Of a DNA stretch of 64,000 bases, positions 29,273 to 37,769 are shown piece by piece. A model generated the notes under the pieces. That model had not been told where the DNA came from, made no database searches, and saw nothing but the letters and a program-made list of their open reading frames with translations. How positions within the stretch are numbered: the stretch's first letter is position 1; each line of letters opens with the position of its first letter. Position numbers and translations under genes: made by a program. The DNA is from Xylanimonas oleitrophica (GTDB taxonomy: Bacteria > Actinomycetota > Actinomycetes > Actinomycetales > Cellulomonadaceae): NCBI RefSeq assembly GCF_003244315.1, contig NZ_QKWH01000005.1, positions 107,586 to 171,585 of the forward strand, written 5' to 3'.

Positions 29273-30744
29273 CCGGTGCCCTCCTCGGTGGCGGGTGCGG
29301 CCTCGGGAGCCTCGACCGCCTCGACCGGGCTGGGGGACGGTTCCTGGGCCTCGGGGGCCGGCTCCGGCTCGGCGGGCGGCGGCTCCGGGGTGGGTTCGGC
29401 GGGTGCCGGAGTCGGCTCCTCCTCCTGCTCCTCGGGCGGCAGCGCCTCGGCGATGAGCCGTTCGGCGCGCGCGCGGGCGTCCTCGAGGGACGACGCACGG
29501 ATGGTGCCGTCCAGGCGGTCCACCCAGTAGGCGGGCAGCTCGTCGACCCGGGTGCCCGTCAGCTCGACGGGCTCCGAGAGCGTCAAGGGTCCGGCGCTGG
29601 CGGGGATGCCGCGGTAGACGGCCACCTGCTCGTCGGCGACACCCACGTAGTACTGCTCCTGCGTCCAGCCGTAGGCCTCCCAGGCGCCGTAGCCGAGGGC
29701 GCCGAGCACGATGACGGTGGCGAGCGTGGCGACGACGGGGTGCCGGCGCGGCTCGGGGCGCGCGTCGGCGTCGTCGGCGTCGTCCTCCTCGTCGAGGTCG
29801 TCCACGTCGTCGTCCTGCGACCGGTCGACGTCGGCGTGCTCGGGGCCGTCCGTCGCCGGTGCCGGGTCGGTGCCCGCGTCGAGCCCGGGCAGCGGGCCGT
29901 CCGCGGACGCGGCCCCCACCACCTGCACGCCGCCGACGGCAGGCTCCGCCGCCGCGGGGATGCCCGGGTCGTCGGCCTCGGGCGAGGTCTCGGCCTCGTC
30001 CACCGGCGCCTCGACCTCCTCGTCGACGACGTCGGCCACCACCACCGTGATGTTGTCGGTGCTGCCGGCACGCATCGCGGCCAGCAGGAGCAGGTCCGCC
30101 GCCTCGCCCGGGTCCGGCGTCTCGGTGAGGATCTCCGTGAGCAGCTCCGGCGGGACGAAGCCCGACAGGCCGTCGGAGCACAGCATCCACCGGTCCCCGA
30201 CCTTCGCCTCCCGCACCGACATGTCCGGTGCGAGGTCCATGTCGAAGTCGCTCAGCACCCGCATGACCACGTTGCGCTGCGGGTGGTGCTCGGCCTCGTC
30301 CGGGGAGATGCGGCCCGTGTCGACCAGGTGCTGGACGAACGTGTGGTCCACGGTGACCTGCGTCAGCGCGCCGTCGCGCAGCAGGTAGGCGCGCGAGTCG
30401 CCCATGTGCGCCATCACCAGGGTGCTGCCGGTGCGCAGCAGCGCCGTCACCGTCGTGCCCATGCCCGAGAGGTCGGGCTCGGCGGCGCTCGCCCGCACGA
30501 GGCCCTGCCGGGCGTCCTCCACGGCCGCCTCGAGATCCGCCAGGGCGTCCTGCGGGCCGTGGTCCGGGGTGTCGAGCGGCTCCAGCGCGGCGATCGCGAT
30601 GCGCGAGGCGATGTCTCCGCCCGCGTGACCGCCCATGCCGTCGGCCACCACGAGCAGGTTGGGGCCGGCGTAGGCCGAGTCCTGGTTGTTGGAGCGCACG
30701 AGCCCGACGTCGGACCGCGCGGCGTAGCGCAGGGAGATCACCAC
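29269..30744 (-). CDS. pstP: PP2C family Ser/Thr phosphatase PstP
   Basis: Mg/Mn-dependent phosphatase that reverses PknA/PknB phosphorylation. 491 residues. The catalytic domain 1-240 has the metal motifs RSNNQDS, VADGMGGHAGG, MGDSRAYLL, LCSDGLSGF and GSTDNITVVVADV. An acidic linker of about 90 residues follows (with DDDVDDLDEEDDADDAD). Next are one membrane helix (VVATLATVIVLGALGYGAW, near 333-351), a small extracytoplasmic domain and a Pro/Glu-rich tail. I chose GTG 30744 (AGGGA 8 bases upstream); GTG 30741 is also possible. Only 4 bases separate it from fhaB. Confidence 0.93.
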   Translation of the reverse strand: MVISLRYAARSDVGLVRSNNQDSAYAGPNLLVVADGMGGHAGGDIASRIAIAALEPLDTPDHGPQDALADLEAAVEDARQGLVRASAAEPDLSGMGTTVTALLRTGSTLVMAHMGDSRAYLLRDGALTQVTVDHTFVQHLVDTGRISPDEAEHHPQRNVVMRVLSDFDMDLAPDMSVREAKVGDRWMLCSDGLSGFVPPELLTEILTETPDPGEAADLLLLAAMRAGSTDNITVVVADVVDEEVEAPVDEAETSPEADDPGIPAAAEPAVGGVQVVGAASADGPLPGLDAGTDPAPATDGPEHADVDRSQDDDVDDLDEEDDADDADARPEPRRHPVVATLATVIVLGALGYGAWEAYGWTQEQYYVGVADEQVAVYRGIPASAGPLTLSEPVELTGTRVDELPAYWVDRLDGTIRASSLEDARARAERLIAEALPPEEQEEEPTPAPAEPTPEPPPAEPEPAPEAQEPSPSPVEAVEAPEAAPATEEGTG

Positions 30745-30748
30745 CGCG

Positions 30749-31243
30749 TCATCCCTGCAGCTCGACGACTGACCGGCCGATCTGCACGCCCACACCCGGG
30801 GGCAGCGGCACGACGCCGGTCACCTGCTGCTCCCCGATGAACGTTCCGTTCGTGGAGCCCAGGTCCTCCAGGTACCACTGGCCCCCGTCGGGGAAGATCC
30901 GCGCGTGACGGCTCGAGGAGTAGTCGTCGTCGAGCACCAGCGTGGAACCGGGCGAGCGCCCGATGAGGATGGACGAGCCGGTCAGCGGCAGCGACGTGCC
31001 CTGCAGGGGGCCGGCCACCACCACCAGGCGCGACGGACCACGGCGGCCACCACCCGCGGGCGGTGCGGGCGGAGCGGCCGGCGCGGCGGCGACGCCCGCG
31101 CCCTCACGACCGCGGCGGCGGGCGGGCTCGCGAGACGTCCGGGTGGACAGGTCGCGGCGCAGCACGCCGATCGCGGTGAGCACGAACACCCAGAGCAGCA
31201 CCAGGTAGCCCAGCCGCAGCAGGGTGAACGTCAGCTCGCTCAT
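30749..31243 (-). CDS. fhaB: FHA domain protein FhaB (FipA-like)
   Basis: Phosphothreonine-binding adaptor linking the kinases to division and wall synthesis. 164 residues: an N-terminal membrane helix (LLRLGYLVLLWVFVLTAIGVL), an Arg/Ala/Pro linker, and a C-terminal FHA domain with ILIGRSPGSTLVLDD. The FHA core continues SSRHARIF, then DLGSTNGTFI and VQIGRSVVEL. Second gene of the operon, 10 bases after fhaA. Confidence 0.94.
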   Translation of the reverse strand: MSELTFTLLRLGYLVLLWVFVLTAIGVLRRDLSTRTSREPARRRGREGAGVAAAPAAPPAPPAGGGRRGPSRLVVVAGPLQGTSLPLTGSSILIGRSPGSTLVLDDDYSSSRHARIFPDGGQWYLEDLGSTNGTFIGEQQVTGVVPLPPGVGVQIGRSVVELQG

Positions 31244-31253
31244 GTCGGCCCGA

Positions 31254-31967
31254 TCACCAGTCCTCTTGCTCGGCGGCGGCCGAACCGGACCAGAACATGA
31301 TCCGCGTGCGGCCGATGGTCAGGGTGTTGCCGTCCAGCAGCGTCGCGGCCGGCACCTGGTGCCCCTCGACGTACAGGCCGTTGGTGGACCCGAGGTCCGT
31401 GGCGACGACACCGTCGGGCGTGACCCGGATCTCCAGGTGGCGGCGCGAGACGCCCGGGTCGTCGACCACGATGTCGGCGTCGGCGTCGCGCCCGATCACG
31501 GTGACCGGGCCGGTCAGCAGGTAGCGCTGGCCGTCGATGTCGATGAGCGGGTGCCGGGTGCTGGGAGCGCTCTGGGTCGCGGGTGCCACCGCACCGCGCA
31601 CGCTCGCGCTGCGCACCTGGAAGCGGCCGCCCGTGAGCTCCTCGCGCTCCTCGAACGACACGCTGACCGGGCCCACGAACGCGTAGTGCTGGCTCGCGGC
31701 GTACTCGGTGAGGCTCGTGGCCAGCTCGTCGGCGAGCGTCTCGGCTCCCCACTGCTCGATCTGCGCGAAGTCCTGCGGCGAGAGCTCGACCGTGAAGTCG
31801 TTCGGCGCGACCGTGCGGTCGCGCCCCATCACGGCGGCCCGGTCGTCGAGCTCGCGGCGCAGGCGGCTCGCCAGCTCCACGGCCTTCACCTCACCATGGC
31901 CGATCTTGGAGAACGCGTTGTTCATCACGCGCTCGACGCCTTTTTCGAAGCGGTCCAGGACGCCCAT
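31254..31967 (-). CDS. fhaA: FHA domain protein FhaA with DUF3662 domain
   Basis: First gene of the growth operon. 237 residues from ATG 31967: an N-terminal DUF3662 domain (MGVLDRFEKGVERVMNNAF, then VELASRLRRELDDRA) and a C-terminal FHA domain. The FHA part has VIGRDADADIVVDDPGVSRRH, DLGSTNGLYV and LTIGRTRIMFW. In mycobacteria FhaA binds phosphorylated MurJ pseudokinase and PknB, and the same role is likely here. AGGAGGTGG upstream makes this start clear; the longer open frame to 32084 is not conserved. Confidence 0.95.
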   Translation of the reverse strand: MGVLDRFEKGVERVMNNAFSKIGHGEVKAVELASRLRRELDDRAAVMGRDRTVAPNDFTVELSPQDFAQIEQWGAETLADELATSLTEYAASQHYAFVGPVSVSFEEREELTGGRFQVRSASVRGAVAPATQSAPSTRHPLIDIDGQRYLLTGPVTVIGRDADADIVVDDPGVSRRHLEIRVTPDGVVATDLGSTNGLYVEGHQVPAATLLDGNTLTIGRTRIMFWSGSAAAEQEDW

Positions 31968-32325
31968 GCCACCTCCTCTCGCGGGCCCGTCGCACGTACT
32001 TCGTGCCGTCGTCGACCCCCTCGCATCGCCCCGGCGGCCGGTCGAGGGCCATGGAAGCTCTCGATGGCGCAGGTGGCGAGGCACGGACGACGTCGCGGGC
32101 AGACTACATAGATCGTAGGCAGGCGCACAGCACCGCCGCCCGTGTTCGTGTGAACGCTTCGGGGACGGTCAGGGGAAATCGCCCGTCACGAGCCGGTTCC
32201 GGCCCTGTTCCGGGGCCTGTCACCGGTCCGTCACGGGCCCAGGCGAGGCGCCCGCTGGCCGCCTCACCTGGCGCTGGGTGACCGATTCGGGGCTCCGGCG
32301 CCAGCGTGCTAATGTTCTCCAGCAC
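31968..32325. other. Intergenic region upstream of fhaA and tRNA-Leu
   Basis: 358 bases without a gene. On the minus strand TACGAT (about 32117-32112) is a possible -10 for the fhaA operon but no convincing -35 is seen. The segment 32185-32275 is GC-rich with several short GGCC/GGTC repeats (GGCCCTGTTCCGGGGCC). It should carry the promoters for both the operon and the tRNA. Confidence 0.4.
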
Positions 32326-32409
32326 GCGCGAGTGGCGGAATAGGCAGACGCGCACGGTTCAGGTCCGTGTGCCCGAAAGGGCGTGGGGGTTCAACTCCCC
32401 CCTCGCGCA
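32326..32409 (+). tRNA. tRNA-Leu (CAG)
   Basis: 84-base class II tRNA with acceptor GCGCGAG / CTCGCGC, anticodon CAG at 32360-32362, a long variable arm (TGCCCGAAAGGGCG) and T-arm GGGGGTTCAACTCCCCC. CCA is not encoded. Confidence 0.97.
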
Positions 32410-32416
32410 CGTGGCA

Positions 32417-32450
32417 CGAAGGCCCCGGTCCAGACGGACCGGGGCCTTCG
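32417..32450 (+). terminator. Terminator after tRNA-Leu
   Basis: CGAAGGCCCCGGTCC / GGACCGGGGCCTTCG stem, short loop, then TCGTT, beginning 7 bases after the tRNA. Confidence 0.85.
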
Positions 32451-32523
32451 TCGTTCTCCGTCGGTGGTCGTGCGTCGCCCCGACGACGTGCGCCGCGCTG
32501 ACGACGCGCTCAGGGCGCCACGC

Positions 32524-33024
32524 TCAGCCGCCGAGGCCCAGCAGCTCCAGCCCGTTCACGGCGGCGACCGCCGCCACCACGCACCACAGCACGGTGGCCG
32601 CGCCGATCCAGACGAAGGTGCGGGCGGCGCCCACGCCGGCGGCGACTGCGGCCAGGGCCGAGAGCTGGGTGCCGAGCCCGAGCGGCCCCACGAGAGCCAG
32701 GAGCGGCAGCCCGCCGCGAGCCATGACGCGGTCGATGCGGGCCTGGCGCCGGGCGGCCCTGTGGGCGCGGCGCTCCTCGGCCTCGGCGTCGGCGCTGCGG
32801 GAGGCGCGGCGTGCGCGCCACGCGGACCAGCGCTCCTTGATGCGCTCGCCGGCGAACGCGGCCAGCCCCACGGTCAGGAGGTTGCCGGTGGTGCCGGCCA
32901 TGATCACGGGCACGGTGGGCAGGCCGGCCACGATGCCGGCGGGGATCACCACCACGGCCTCCAGCCACGGGATCGCCCCGCCCAGGAAGGTGGCTGCCAG
33001 TCCCCACCAGACGTCGGTGCTCAT
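32524..33024 (-). CDS. Small multidrug export (Sm_multidrug_ex-like) membrane protein
   Basis: 166 residues from ATG 33024, with GGGGAG/GAGG just upstream. It begins MSTDVWWGLAATFLGGAIPWLEAVVVIPAGIVAG, a pattern of the putative small multidrug export family (an amphipathic acidic residue inside a hydrophobic pair). After a charged cytoplasmic loop (ERIKERWSAWRARRASRS) come two more helices near the C-terminus with LVGPLGLGTQLSALAAVAAG. Transport activity has not been shown for most members. It is preceded by a 240-base structured leader. Confidence 0.82.
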   Translation of the reverse strand: MSTDVWWGLAATFLGGAIPWLEAVVVIPAGIVAGLPTVPVIMAGTTGNLLTVGLAAFAGERIKERWSAWRARRASRSADAEAEERRAHRAARRQARIDRVMARGGLPLLALVGPLGLGTQLSALAAVAAGVGAARTFVWIGAATVLWCVVAAVAAVNGLELLGLGG

Positions 33025-33299
33025 CTGCCTCGCTCCCCGTGCCGGCACATGGGAGAGCCCGCGGGGTGGAGGAGATCTCCCGCCGCGCTGGACGAGGGCG
33101 CGGCACCCGCGGGCTCCGGTGGTCGCGATGGTCTCGCTACCGGTCCCGTGCGTCACCCGCCCCGTGACGGGGGCTGGTGACGCGAAGCTCAGGACGCGCT
33201 AGCGCGCGGCCACCTCATCGGTCCGAAGAGAATTCACTGTTCGGATCACCTCCCTTCTGATGTGGGCACGACGCTACGCCCGCCCGGCCGCACGGTCCA
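33025..33299 (-). promoter_or_regulatory. Structured leader of the small multidrug export gene
   Basis: Minus-strand promoter TGGACC (33299-33294), 17-base spacer, TAGCGT (33276-33271). The predicted leader of about 240 bases contains a perfect anti-16S Shine-Dalgarno (AAGGGAGGTGATC) and a 12-codon ORF. It also has hairpin GCGTCACC / GGTGACGC (33150-33182) and a long stem GAGCCCGCGGG / CCCGCGGGCTC (33055-33116) before the gene's own ribosome-binding site. The layout resembles a translation-controlled attenuator. Inference. Confidence 0.5.
33199..33237 (-). CDS. Candidate 12-codon leader peptide
   Basis: GTG start at 33237 reads VNSLRTDEVAAR then TAG, 11 bases after the GGAGG of an exceptionally complete Shine-Dalgarno (AAGGGAGGTGATC). 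The stop lies inside the palindrome CGCGCTAGCGCG. There is no Cys, Trp or other amino-acid run to suggest a classical amino-acid attenuator. It would be a ribosome-occupancy sensor for the downstream membrane gene if it is translated. Confidence 0.45.
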   Translation of the reverse strand: MNSLRTDEVAAR

Positions 33300-33330
33300 C
33301 GCCTTTTCCCCCTGGCTGAACGGGGAATAG

Positions 33331-34233
33331 TCAGCGTGCGAGGTGCGCCCACTGGTCGGGGTAGTCGTCCAGCCAGCGGGCCAGGGAACGGGCCGGCCGG
33401 CCCACCAGGTGCTCGACGTCGTCGGAGACGTGCGCGAGCTCGCCCGCCGCGATCGCGGTGTACGAGGTGACCCACCCTTCGACCACCTGCGGCCCGACGT
33501 CGTACCCGGACCGGGAGGCGTACGCCTCTTCGAGCGTCTCGGGCTCGTACCGCACCGGCCGTCCGGTCACCGAGGTGAGCACCTCGGCCACCTCCGCGAG
33601 GGTGAGCGCCTCGGGGCCGGTGAGCTCGTACACCCGGCCGTCGTGCCTGCGGGCGCGCTCGTCGAGCAGGACGGCGGTGGCGACGTCGGCGACGTCGTCG
33701 TGCGACACCGACGCCACCCGCCCCTCGCCGGCCGGCCCACGGATCACGCCGTCAGGCCCCACGAACAGGGTCAGCGCGTGGTGGTAGAGGTTGTCGCGCA
33801 GGAACGTCCACCGCAGCCCCGAGGCGCGCACGTGCTCCTCGGTGGCCCAGTGGTCGCGGGCGAACGTGAACACGGCGTCCGGCGCGGCCCCCGCGAACGA
33901 GGTGTAGACGACGCGCTCGACGCCGGCCGCCACGGCCGCGTCCACCACGGCACGGTGCTGGGCCACGCGGTCGGGCCCCTCCCGCCCGCTGACCAGGAAC
34001 ACGGTCGTGGCACCGTCGAACGCCCGCCGCAGCCCCTCGCCGTCGGCGTACGAGCCGATCACGGCTTCCTGCGCCTCCGGCAGCCGGCCGCCGTCGGGCA
34101 GCCGCGGCATCCGGGCGGGATCACGCCCCACGAGCCGCTGTCGCGCGCCCTCGGCGGCGAGCCGCAGCGCCAGCCGTGCACCGAGCCGGCCGGTCGCCCC
34201 CGTCACTGCCACGATCTCGTCACCACGGCCCAT
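33331..34233 (-). CDS. NmrA-like NAD(P)-binding protein
   Basis: 300-residue atypical SDR: the N-terminal GATGRLGARLALRL is the NAD(P)-binding motif. FDGATTVFLVSGREGPDRVAQH and VVYTSFAGAAPDAVFTFARDH follow, a layout seen in NmrA/QorB-type redox-sensing or quinone-reductase-like proteins. The catalytic Tyr-Lys pair of classical SDRs is absent. TAGCGT ends 6 bases before the ATG, with no Shine-Dalgarno, suggesting a leaderless mRNA (GTG 34239 is the other start). Substrate unknown; divergent from the phosphatase gene. Confidence 0.82.
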   Translation of the reverse strand: MGRGDEIVAVTGATGRLGARLALRLAAEGARQRLVGRDPARMPRLPDGGRLPEAQEAVIGSYADGEGLRRAFDGATTVFLVSGREGPDRVAQHRAVVDAAVAAGVERVVYTSFAGAAPDAVFTFARDHWATEEHVRASGLRWTFLRDNLYHHALTLFVGPDGVIRGPAGEGRVASVSHDDVADVATAVLLDERARRHDGRVYELTGPEALTLAEVAEVLTSVTGRPVRYEPETLEEAYASRSGYDVGPQVVEGWVTSYTAIAAGELAHVSDDVEHLVGRPARSLARWLDDYPDQWAHLAR

Positions 34234-34305
34234 GCCCACACGCTAGGCCGACCACGGGAGCGCCGCCCGGCCGCGCGACCACGGGCGGGCGGGGAGAATG
34301 CACGG

Positions 34306-34839
34306 GTGACCTACCGTGTGATGACCGTCTGCACCGGGAACATCTGCCGCTCCCCCATGGCCGAGATCGTGCTGCGCCAGGCCCTGGACGCCGCGGGGCT
34401 GCACGACGTCGTGGTGGACTCCTCCGGCGTGAGCGACGAGGAGCGCGGCAACCCCGTGGACCGCCGCGCACGACGCGTGCTCGCCGCGCACGGCTATCCC
34501 GTGGGCGACGGCCACCGGGCCCACCAGGTGACGGCCGACGAGGTGGCCTCGCGCGACCTGCTGCTGCCCATGACCGCCCACCACGCCCGGGCGCTGCGGC
34601 GGCTCGCCGCCGCCCCCGACGGGACGGCCGGCCCCGAGATCCGCATGTTCCGCTCCTTCGACCCCGACGCCCCGCGCGTCGGCGACGGTCACAGCGAGCA
34701 CCTGCTCGACGTCGACGACCCCTGGTACGGCGGCATGGAGGACTTCGAGGCCTGCCTGGCCGAGATCGAGGCCGCCGTGCCCGGCGTCGTCGAGCACGTG
34801 CGCCACGAGCTGGAAAAGCGTTCCTCAGCACCCGCCTGA
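34306..34839 (+). CDS. Low-molecular-weight protein tyrosine phosphatase
   Basis: 177 residues. The P-loop CTGNICRSP (residues 8-16) is the Cys-X5-Arg catalytic motif and DPWYGG near residue 138 supplies the general-acid Asp. Hydrolyses phosphotyrosine in proteins or arsenate-like substrates; relatives include Mycobacterium PtpA. GTG 34306 has a GAGAAT box 6 bases upstream and no Shine-Dalgarno, consistent with a leaderless start; ATG 34321 is an alternative. The acetyltransferase gene follows after 18 bases. Confidence 0.92.
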   Translation: MTYRVMTVCTGNICRSPMAEIVLRQALDAAGLHDVVVDSSGVSDEERGNPVDRRARRVLAAHGYPVGDGHRAHQVTADEVASRDLLLPMTAHHARALRRLAAAPDGTAGPEIRMFRSFDPDAPRVGDGHSEHLLDVDDPWYGGMEDFEACLAEIEAAVPGVVEHVRHELEKRSSAPA

Positions 34840-34857
34840 CGGGAGAGGATCTGCCAC

Positions 34858-35391
34858 ATGACGTACACGGTCCGGCGCGTGCGCGCCGACGAGTGGCAGG
34901 CCGTCAAGGCGCTCCGTCTCCAGGCGCTCGCGGACCCCGACGCCCACCTCGCGTTCCTGGAGAGCTACGAGGACGGCGTCGGGCACCCCGACGACTACTG
35001 GCGTGGCCGCGCCAGCGGCAGCGCCGACGGCGGCACCGCGGCCCAGTACGTCGCGGCGGACGAGGACGGCCGCTGGGTGGGCAGCGCCACCGGCCTGCTC
35101 GAGGAGGCCGGCACCCAGGACTGGGAGGGCAACGCCGTCGAGCAGCGCCAGGTGCACATGGTGGGCGTGTGGTTGCACCCCGACCACCGGGGCCGCGGCC
35201 TGATGCAGCGGCTCGCCGACGCGGTCGTCACCTGGGGCGCCGAGCAGGGCGTCGAGCGGGTGCGGCTGTACGTCCACGCGGACAACGCCCGCGCGCAGGG
35301 CGCCTACCGCAAGGCCGGGTTCGCGCCGTCGGGCGAGAGCTTCACCGGCAAGGTCGGCGCCGAGCTGGAGATGGTGCGGGCGCTGGCGTAG
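34858..35391 (+). CDS. GNAT family N-acetyltransferase
   Basis: 177-residue acetyl-CoA-dependent N-acetyltransferase. The conserved motif A is VWLHPDHRGRGLMQRLADAV (residues 101-120), followed by RLYVHADNARAQGAYRKAGF, the motif B region. Substrate cannot be predicted. GGGAGAGGA lies just before the ATG. It is probably cotranscribed with the tyrosine phosphatase. Confidence 0.9.
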   Translation: MTYTVRRVRADEWQAVKALRLQALADPDAHLAFLESYEDGVGHPDDYWRGRASGSADGGTAAQYVAADEDGRWVGSATGLLEEAGTQDWEGNAVEQRQVHMVGVWLHPDHRGRGLMQRLADAVVTWGAEQGVERVRLYVHADNARAQGAYRKAGFAPSGESFTGKVGAELEMVRALA

Positions 35392-35407
35392 CGACGGGCT
35401 GGTCGGC

Positions 35408-35435
35408 GCGGGGCCGGGCTCAGCCCCGGCCCCGC
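35408..35435. terminator. Bidirectional terminator, GNAT gene and hydrolase gene
   Basis: GCGGGGCCGGG / CCCGGCCCCGC stem. The right arm lies within the last codons of the convergent hydrolase gene. Confidence 0.6.
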
Positions 35436-36631
35436 GGCCGCCGGCCCTCCCGCGACGACGGCCACCACGCCCGCAGCCGGGTCCGCAGCCGGCCGCCCAG
35501 CCCGGCGGCAGCGGGCGCGTCGTCGTCCGGCTCCGGGGCCGACGGCGCCACGTACGCGCGGAACCAGCGCTCCGTCTCCTGCCACACCCGCTCGCGTACC
35601 TCGGGCGCGGAGAGCGTGACGTCGTGCAGCGCCCCGTCCAGGCGCACCAGCGTGATCACCGAGCCCAGGTTCGGCACCCGGCGGGCCACACCGCGCACGT
35701 TGAGCACCGAGTCCGTCCGCATCATCTCCGGCTGCCACCGCACCGGCGGGGTCGAGCGGGCCGAGAGCAGCACCAGGATCGGGACGTCGATGGACAGGCC
35801 GTGGGCCACCTGGTCGTGCCCGCTGAACACGGCGGCCAGCCACGCCGGTGTGGCCCTCCATCCCGCGTCGGGCCGCCACGCGGCGTCGAACTCCCACTCG
35901 CCGTCGTACCGCGAGGAGATGGACCGCACGTAGAAGCCCTGGTCCAGGTTGATGAGGGTGCTGCGCGGTGCGACGGTGGCCTGCGCGCGGATGCCCGGCT
36001 CCAGCACGCGGCGCCCCAGCTGGCGGGTCTGGAACTCCAGCCAGGGGCTGTTGAGCACCAGCGCGTCCGCCCGCCCCGGGTGCCGGTGCGCCCACAGGGA
36101 CAGCGTCAGGCCGCCCGTCGAGTGCCCCATGACCACGAGCCGCCGCCGGGTGGCGCGCACCGGGCCGTGCCCCATGACGCGCAGCGCCGCCGCGATCTCC
36201 TCGTCGTACGTGTCGAGGCCCGTCACGAACCCCGGCGTCTGGTGCGGGCGCAGGCTCCGCCCGTACTTGCGCAGGTCCAGGGCGTGGAACCGGACGCCCA
36301 GGCCCTCCCAGAAGTCCGCCAGGTGCGCCTGGAAGAAGTAGTCCACCCAGCCGTGCACGTACAGCAGGTCCACGCCGGCGTCCGGCGCGGCCGACCCCGC
36401 CCGGGCCTCCGCCGGCGCGACCCCGGGAGCGCCCCGAGCACCCGAGGGTTGTGCGCCGGAGCGTCCCTCGGCCGCCGAGTCCTCGTGGCGGCGGCGCACC
36501 AGCGTCGCCACCACCTCCCCCTCGTCGTCCGGCTCCAGCGGCAGGGTCAGGCGCTCGAACCCGGGCAGCACGTCGGGCTCCCACCCCGGGGCGGTGCCGT
36601 GCTCCTCCTCCAGGCCGGTCGTGTCGGTCAC
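35420..36631 (-). CDS. Alpha/beta hydrolase
   Basis: 403-residue alpha/beta-fold enzyme resembling serine aminopeptidase/monoacylglycerol-lipase-like hydrolases. Features in order: LLYVHGWVDYFFQAHLADF (oxyanion-hole strand), LDLRKYGRS, nucleophile elbow VMGHSTGG near residue 160, catalytic Asp in the ILVLLSARS region and His in GALHDVTLS. A Gly/Ala insert follows residue 40. GTG 36631 overlaps the LLM gene stop (GTGA); TAGCGT lies 7 bases upstream, so an internal leaderless promoter is possible. Substrate unknown. Confidence 0.88.
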   Translation of the reverse strand: MTDTTGLEEEHGTAPGWEPDVLPGFERLTLPLEPDDEGEVVATLVRRRHEDSAAEGRSGAQPSGARGAPGVAPAEARAGSAAPDAGVDLLYVHGWVDYFFQAHLADFWEGLGVRFHALDLRKYGRSLRPHQTPGFVTGLDTYDEEIAAALRVMGHGPVRATRRRLVVMGHSTGGLTLSLWAHRHPGRADALVLNSPWLEFQTRQLGRRVLEPGIRAQATVAPRSTLINLDQGFYVRSISSRYDGEWEFDAAWRPDAGWRATPAWLAAVFSGHDQVAHGLSIDVPILVLLSARSTPPVRWQPEMMRTDSVLNVRGVARRVPNLGSVITLVRLDGALHDVTLSAPEVRERVWQETERWFRAYVAPSAPEPDDDAPAAAGLGGRLRTRLRAWWPSSREGRRPRGRG

Positions 36632-37698
36632 GCCCCCGACGCTAGGCCCGAGCCGCCCACGGCGCCCGCAGCACCCGCCGTCCCGCCCAGGGCGCCGGCG
36701 GAGCCCGCCGGCCCGGCCGTGCTCGTGACGCCGCGCACCGCTGGCAGCACGTGCTCCGCGCACGCCGCGACGAACCGCTCCTGCACGTCCAGGTCGGCCG
36801 AGACGTGGTGCAGGTACACGCGGTCCGCGCCGACGTCCAGGAGGGACAGCAGGTAGTCGGTCAGCCCCTCCAGCGAGTCGGTCACGTGCACCACCTCGCG
36901 CACCTCCTCGACACCGATCCCGGCCGACGCCTCCTCGAACGCCTGCGGCGTCGGCAGGTCGGCGAGCTGCTGCGGCGAGACGGCGTTCGCGCTCCACTGC
37001 TCCACCGCCGTGCGCTCCGCCACCCCCAGGTCCTGGTCCCACGACAGGTGCACCTGCACCGACAGGTCCCCACGGCCACCAGCCTCGCGGTACGCGCCGA
37101 ACATCTCCCGCAGCGTCTCCAGCGGCTGGTTGGTGGTGATCAGACCGTCTGCCCACGCGGCGTGCGACACCGCCGTCTCGATCGTGATCGCCGGGCCCAC
37201 CAGCATCGGCGGCACCTCGGGCAGCGTCCACAGGCGGGCCTCGTGCGCGGTGACGTGCCCCTCGTGCGTCACCTCCTCGCCCGCCAGCAGCGCCCGCATC
37301 ACCCGCACGCTCTCGCGCAGCCGCTCGTCCCGGTCCGCCTTGGGCGGCCACGGGTCACCCGTCACGTGCTCGTTGAGGTTCTCCCCCGAGCCCGGTGCCG
37401 CCCACACGCGCCCCGGGTACATCGCCGCCAGGGTGCCCAGGGCGTGCGCCAGCACCACCGGGTGGTACCGCTGCCCCGGCGCGGTGACCGTGCCGAAGGT
37501 CAGGCGCGACGTCGTCGCCAGCGCCGCCCCCAGCCACGACCACGTGAATCCCGAGTGCCCCTGCGCCCGGCTCCACGGAGCCAGGTGGTCGGAGCACATC
37601 GCGGCGTCGAACCCCGCCTCCTCCGCGCGCTGCACCGCGCGCAGCAGGTCGCTCGGGTGCATCTGCTCGTGGGAGGCGTGGAAGCCGATGATCGTCAT
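36628..37698 (-). CDS. LLM-class flavin-dependent oxidoreductase
   Basis: 356-residue luciferase-like monooxygenase-fold protein. MTIIGFHASHEQMHPSDLL opens it, followed by AEEAGFDAAMCSDHLAPW, TFGTVTAPGQRYHPVVLAH and GRVWAAPGSGENLNEHVTG. These resemble the G6PD-like/F420 branch and the flavin-using subgroup found beside GH13 genes. FMN versus F420 cannot be decided from sequence alone. The last 35 residues are a Gly/Ala tail without homology signal. It overlaps the hydrolase and follows the GH13 gene by 71 bases, forming a three-gene unit. Confidence 0.87.
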   Translation of the reverse strand: MTIIGFHASHEQMHPSDLLRAVQRAEEAGFDAAMCSDHLAPWSRAQGHSGFTWSWLGAALATTSRLTFGTVTAPGQRYHPVVLAHALGTLAAMYPGRVWAAPGSGENLNEHVTGDPWPPKADRDERLRESVRVMRALLAGEEVTHEGHVTAHEARLWTLPEVPPMLVGPAITIETAVSHAAWADGLITTNQPLETLREMFGAYREAGGRGDLSVQVHLSWDQDLGVAERTAVEQWSANAVSPQQLADLPTPQAFEEASAGIGVEEVREVVHVTDSLEGLTDYLLSLLDVGADRVYLHHVSADLDVQERFVAACAEHVLPAVRGVTSTAGPAGSAGALGGTAGAAGAVGGSGLASGA

Positions 37699-37769
37699 GC
37701 GTCCCTCCAGGGTCGGGGGTGTGGTGCGGGGATCGGGTGGTCGCTGCCGGGGCCGGTGTCCGACGCCGG

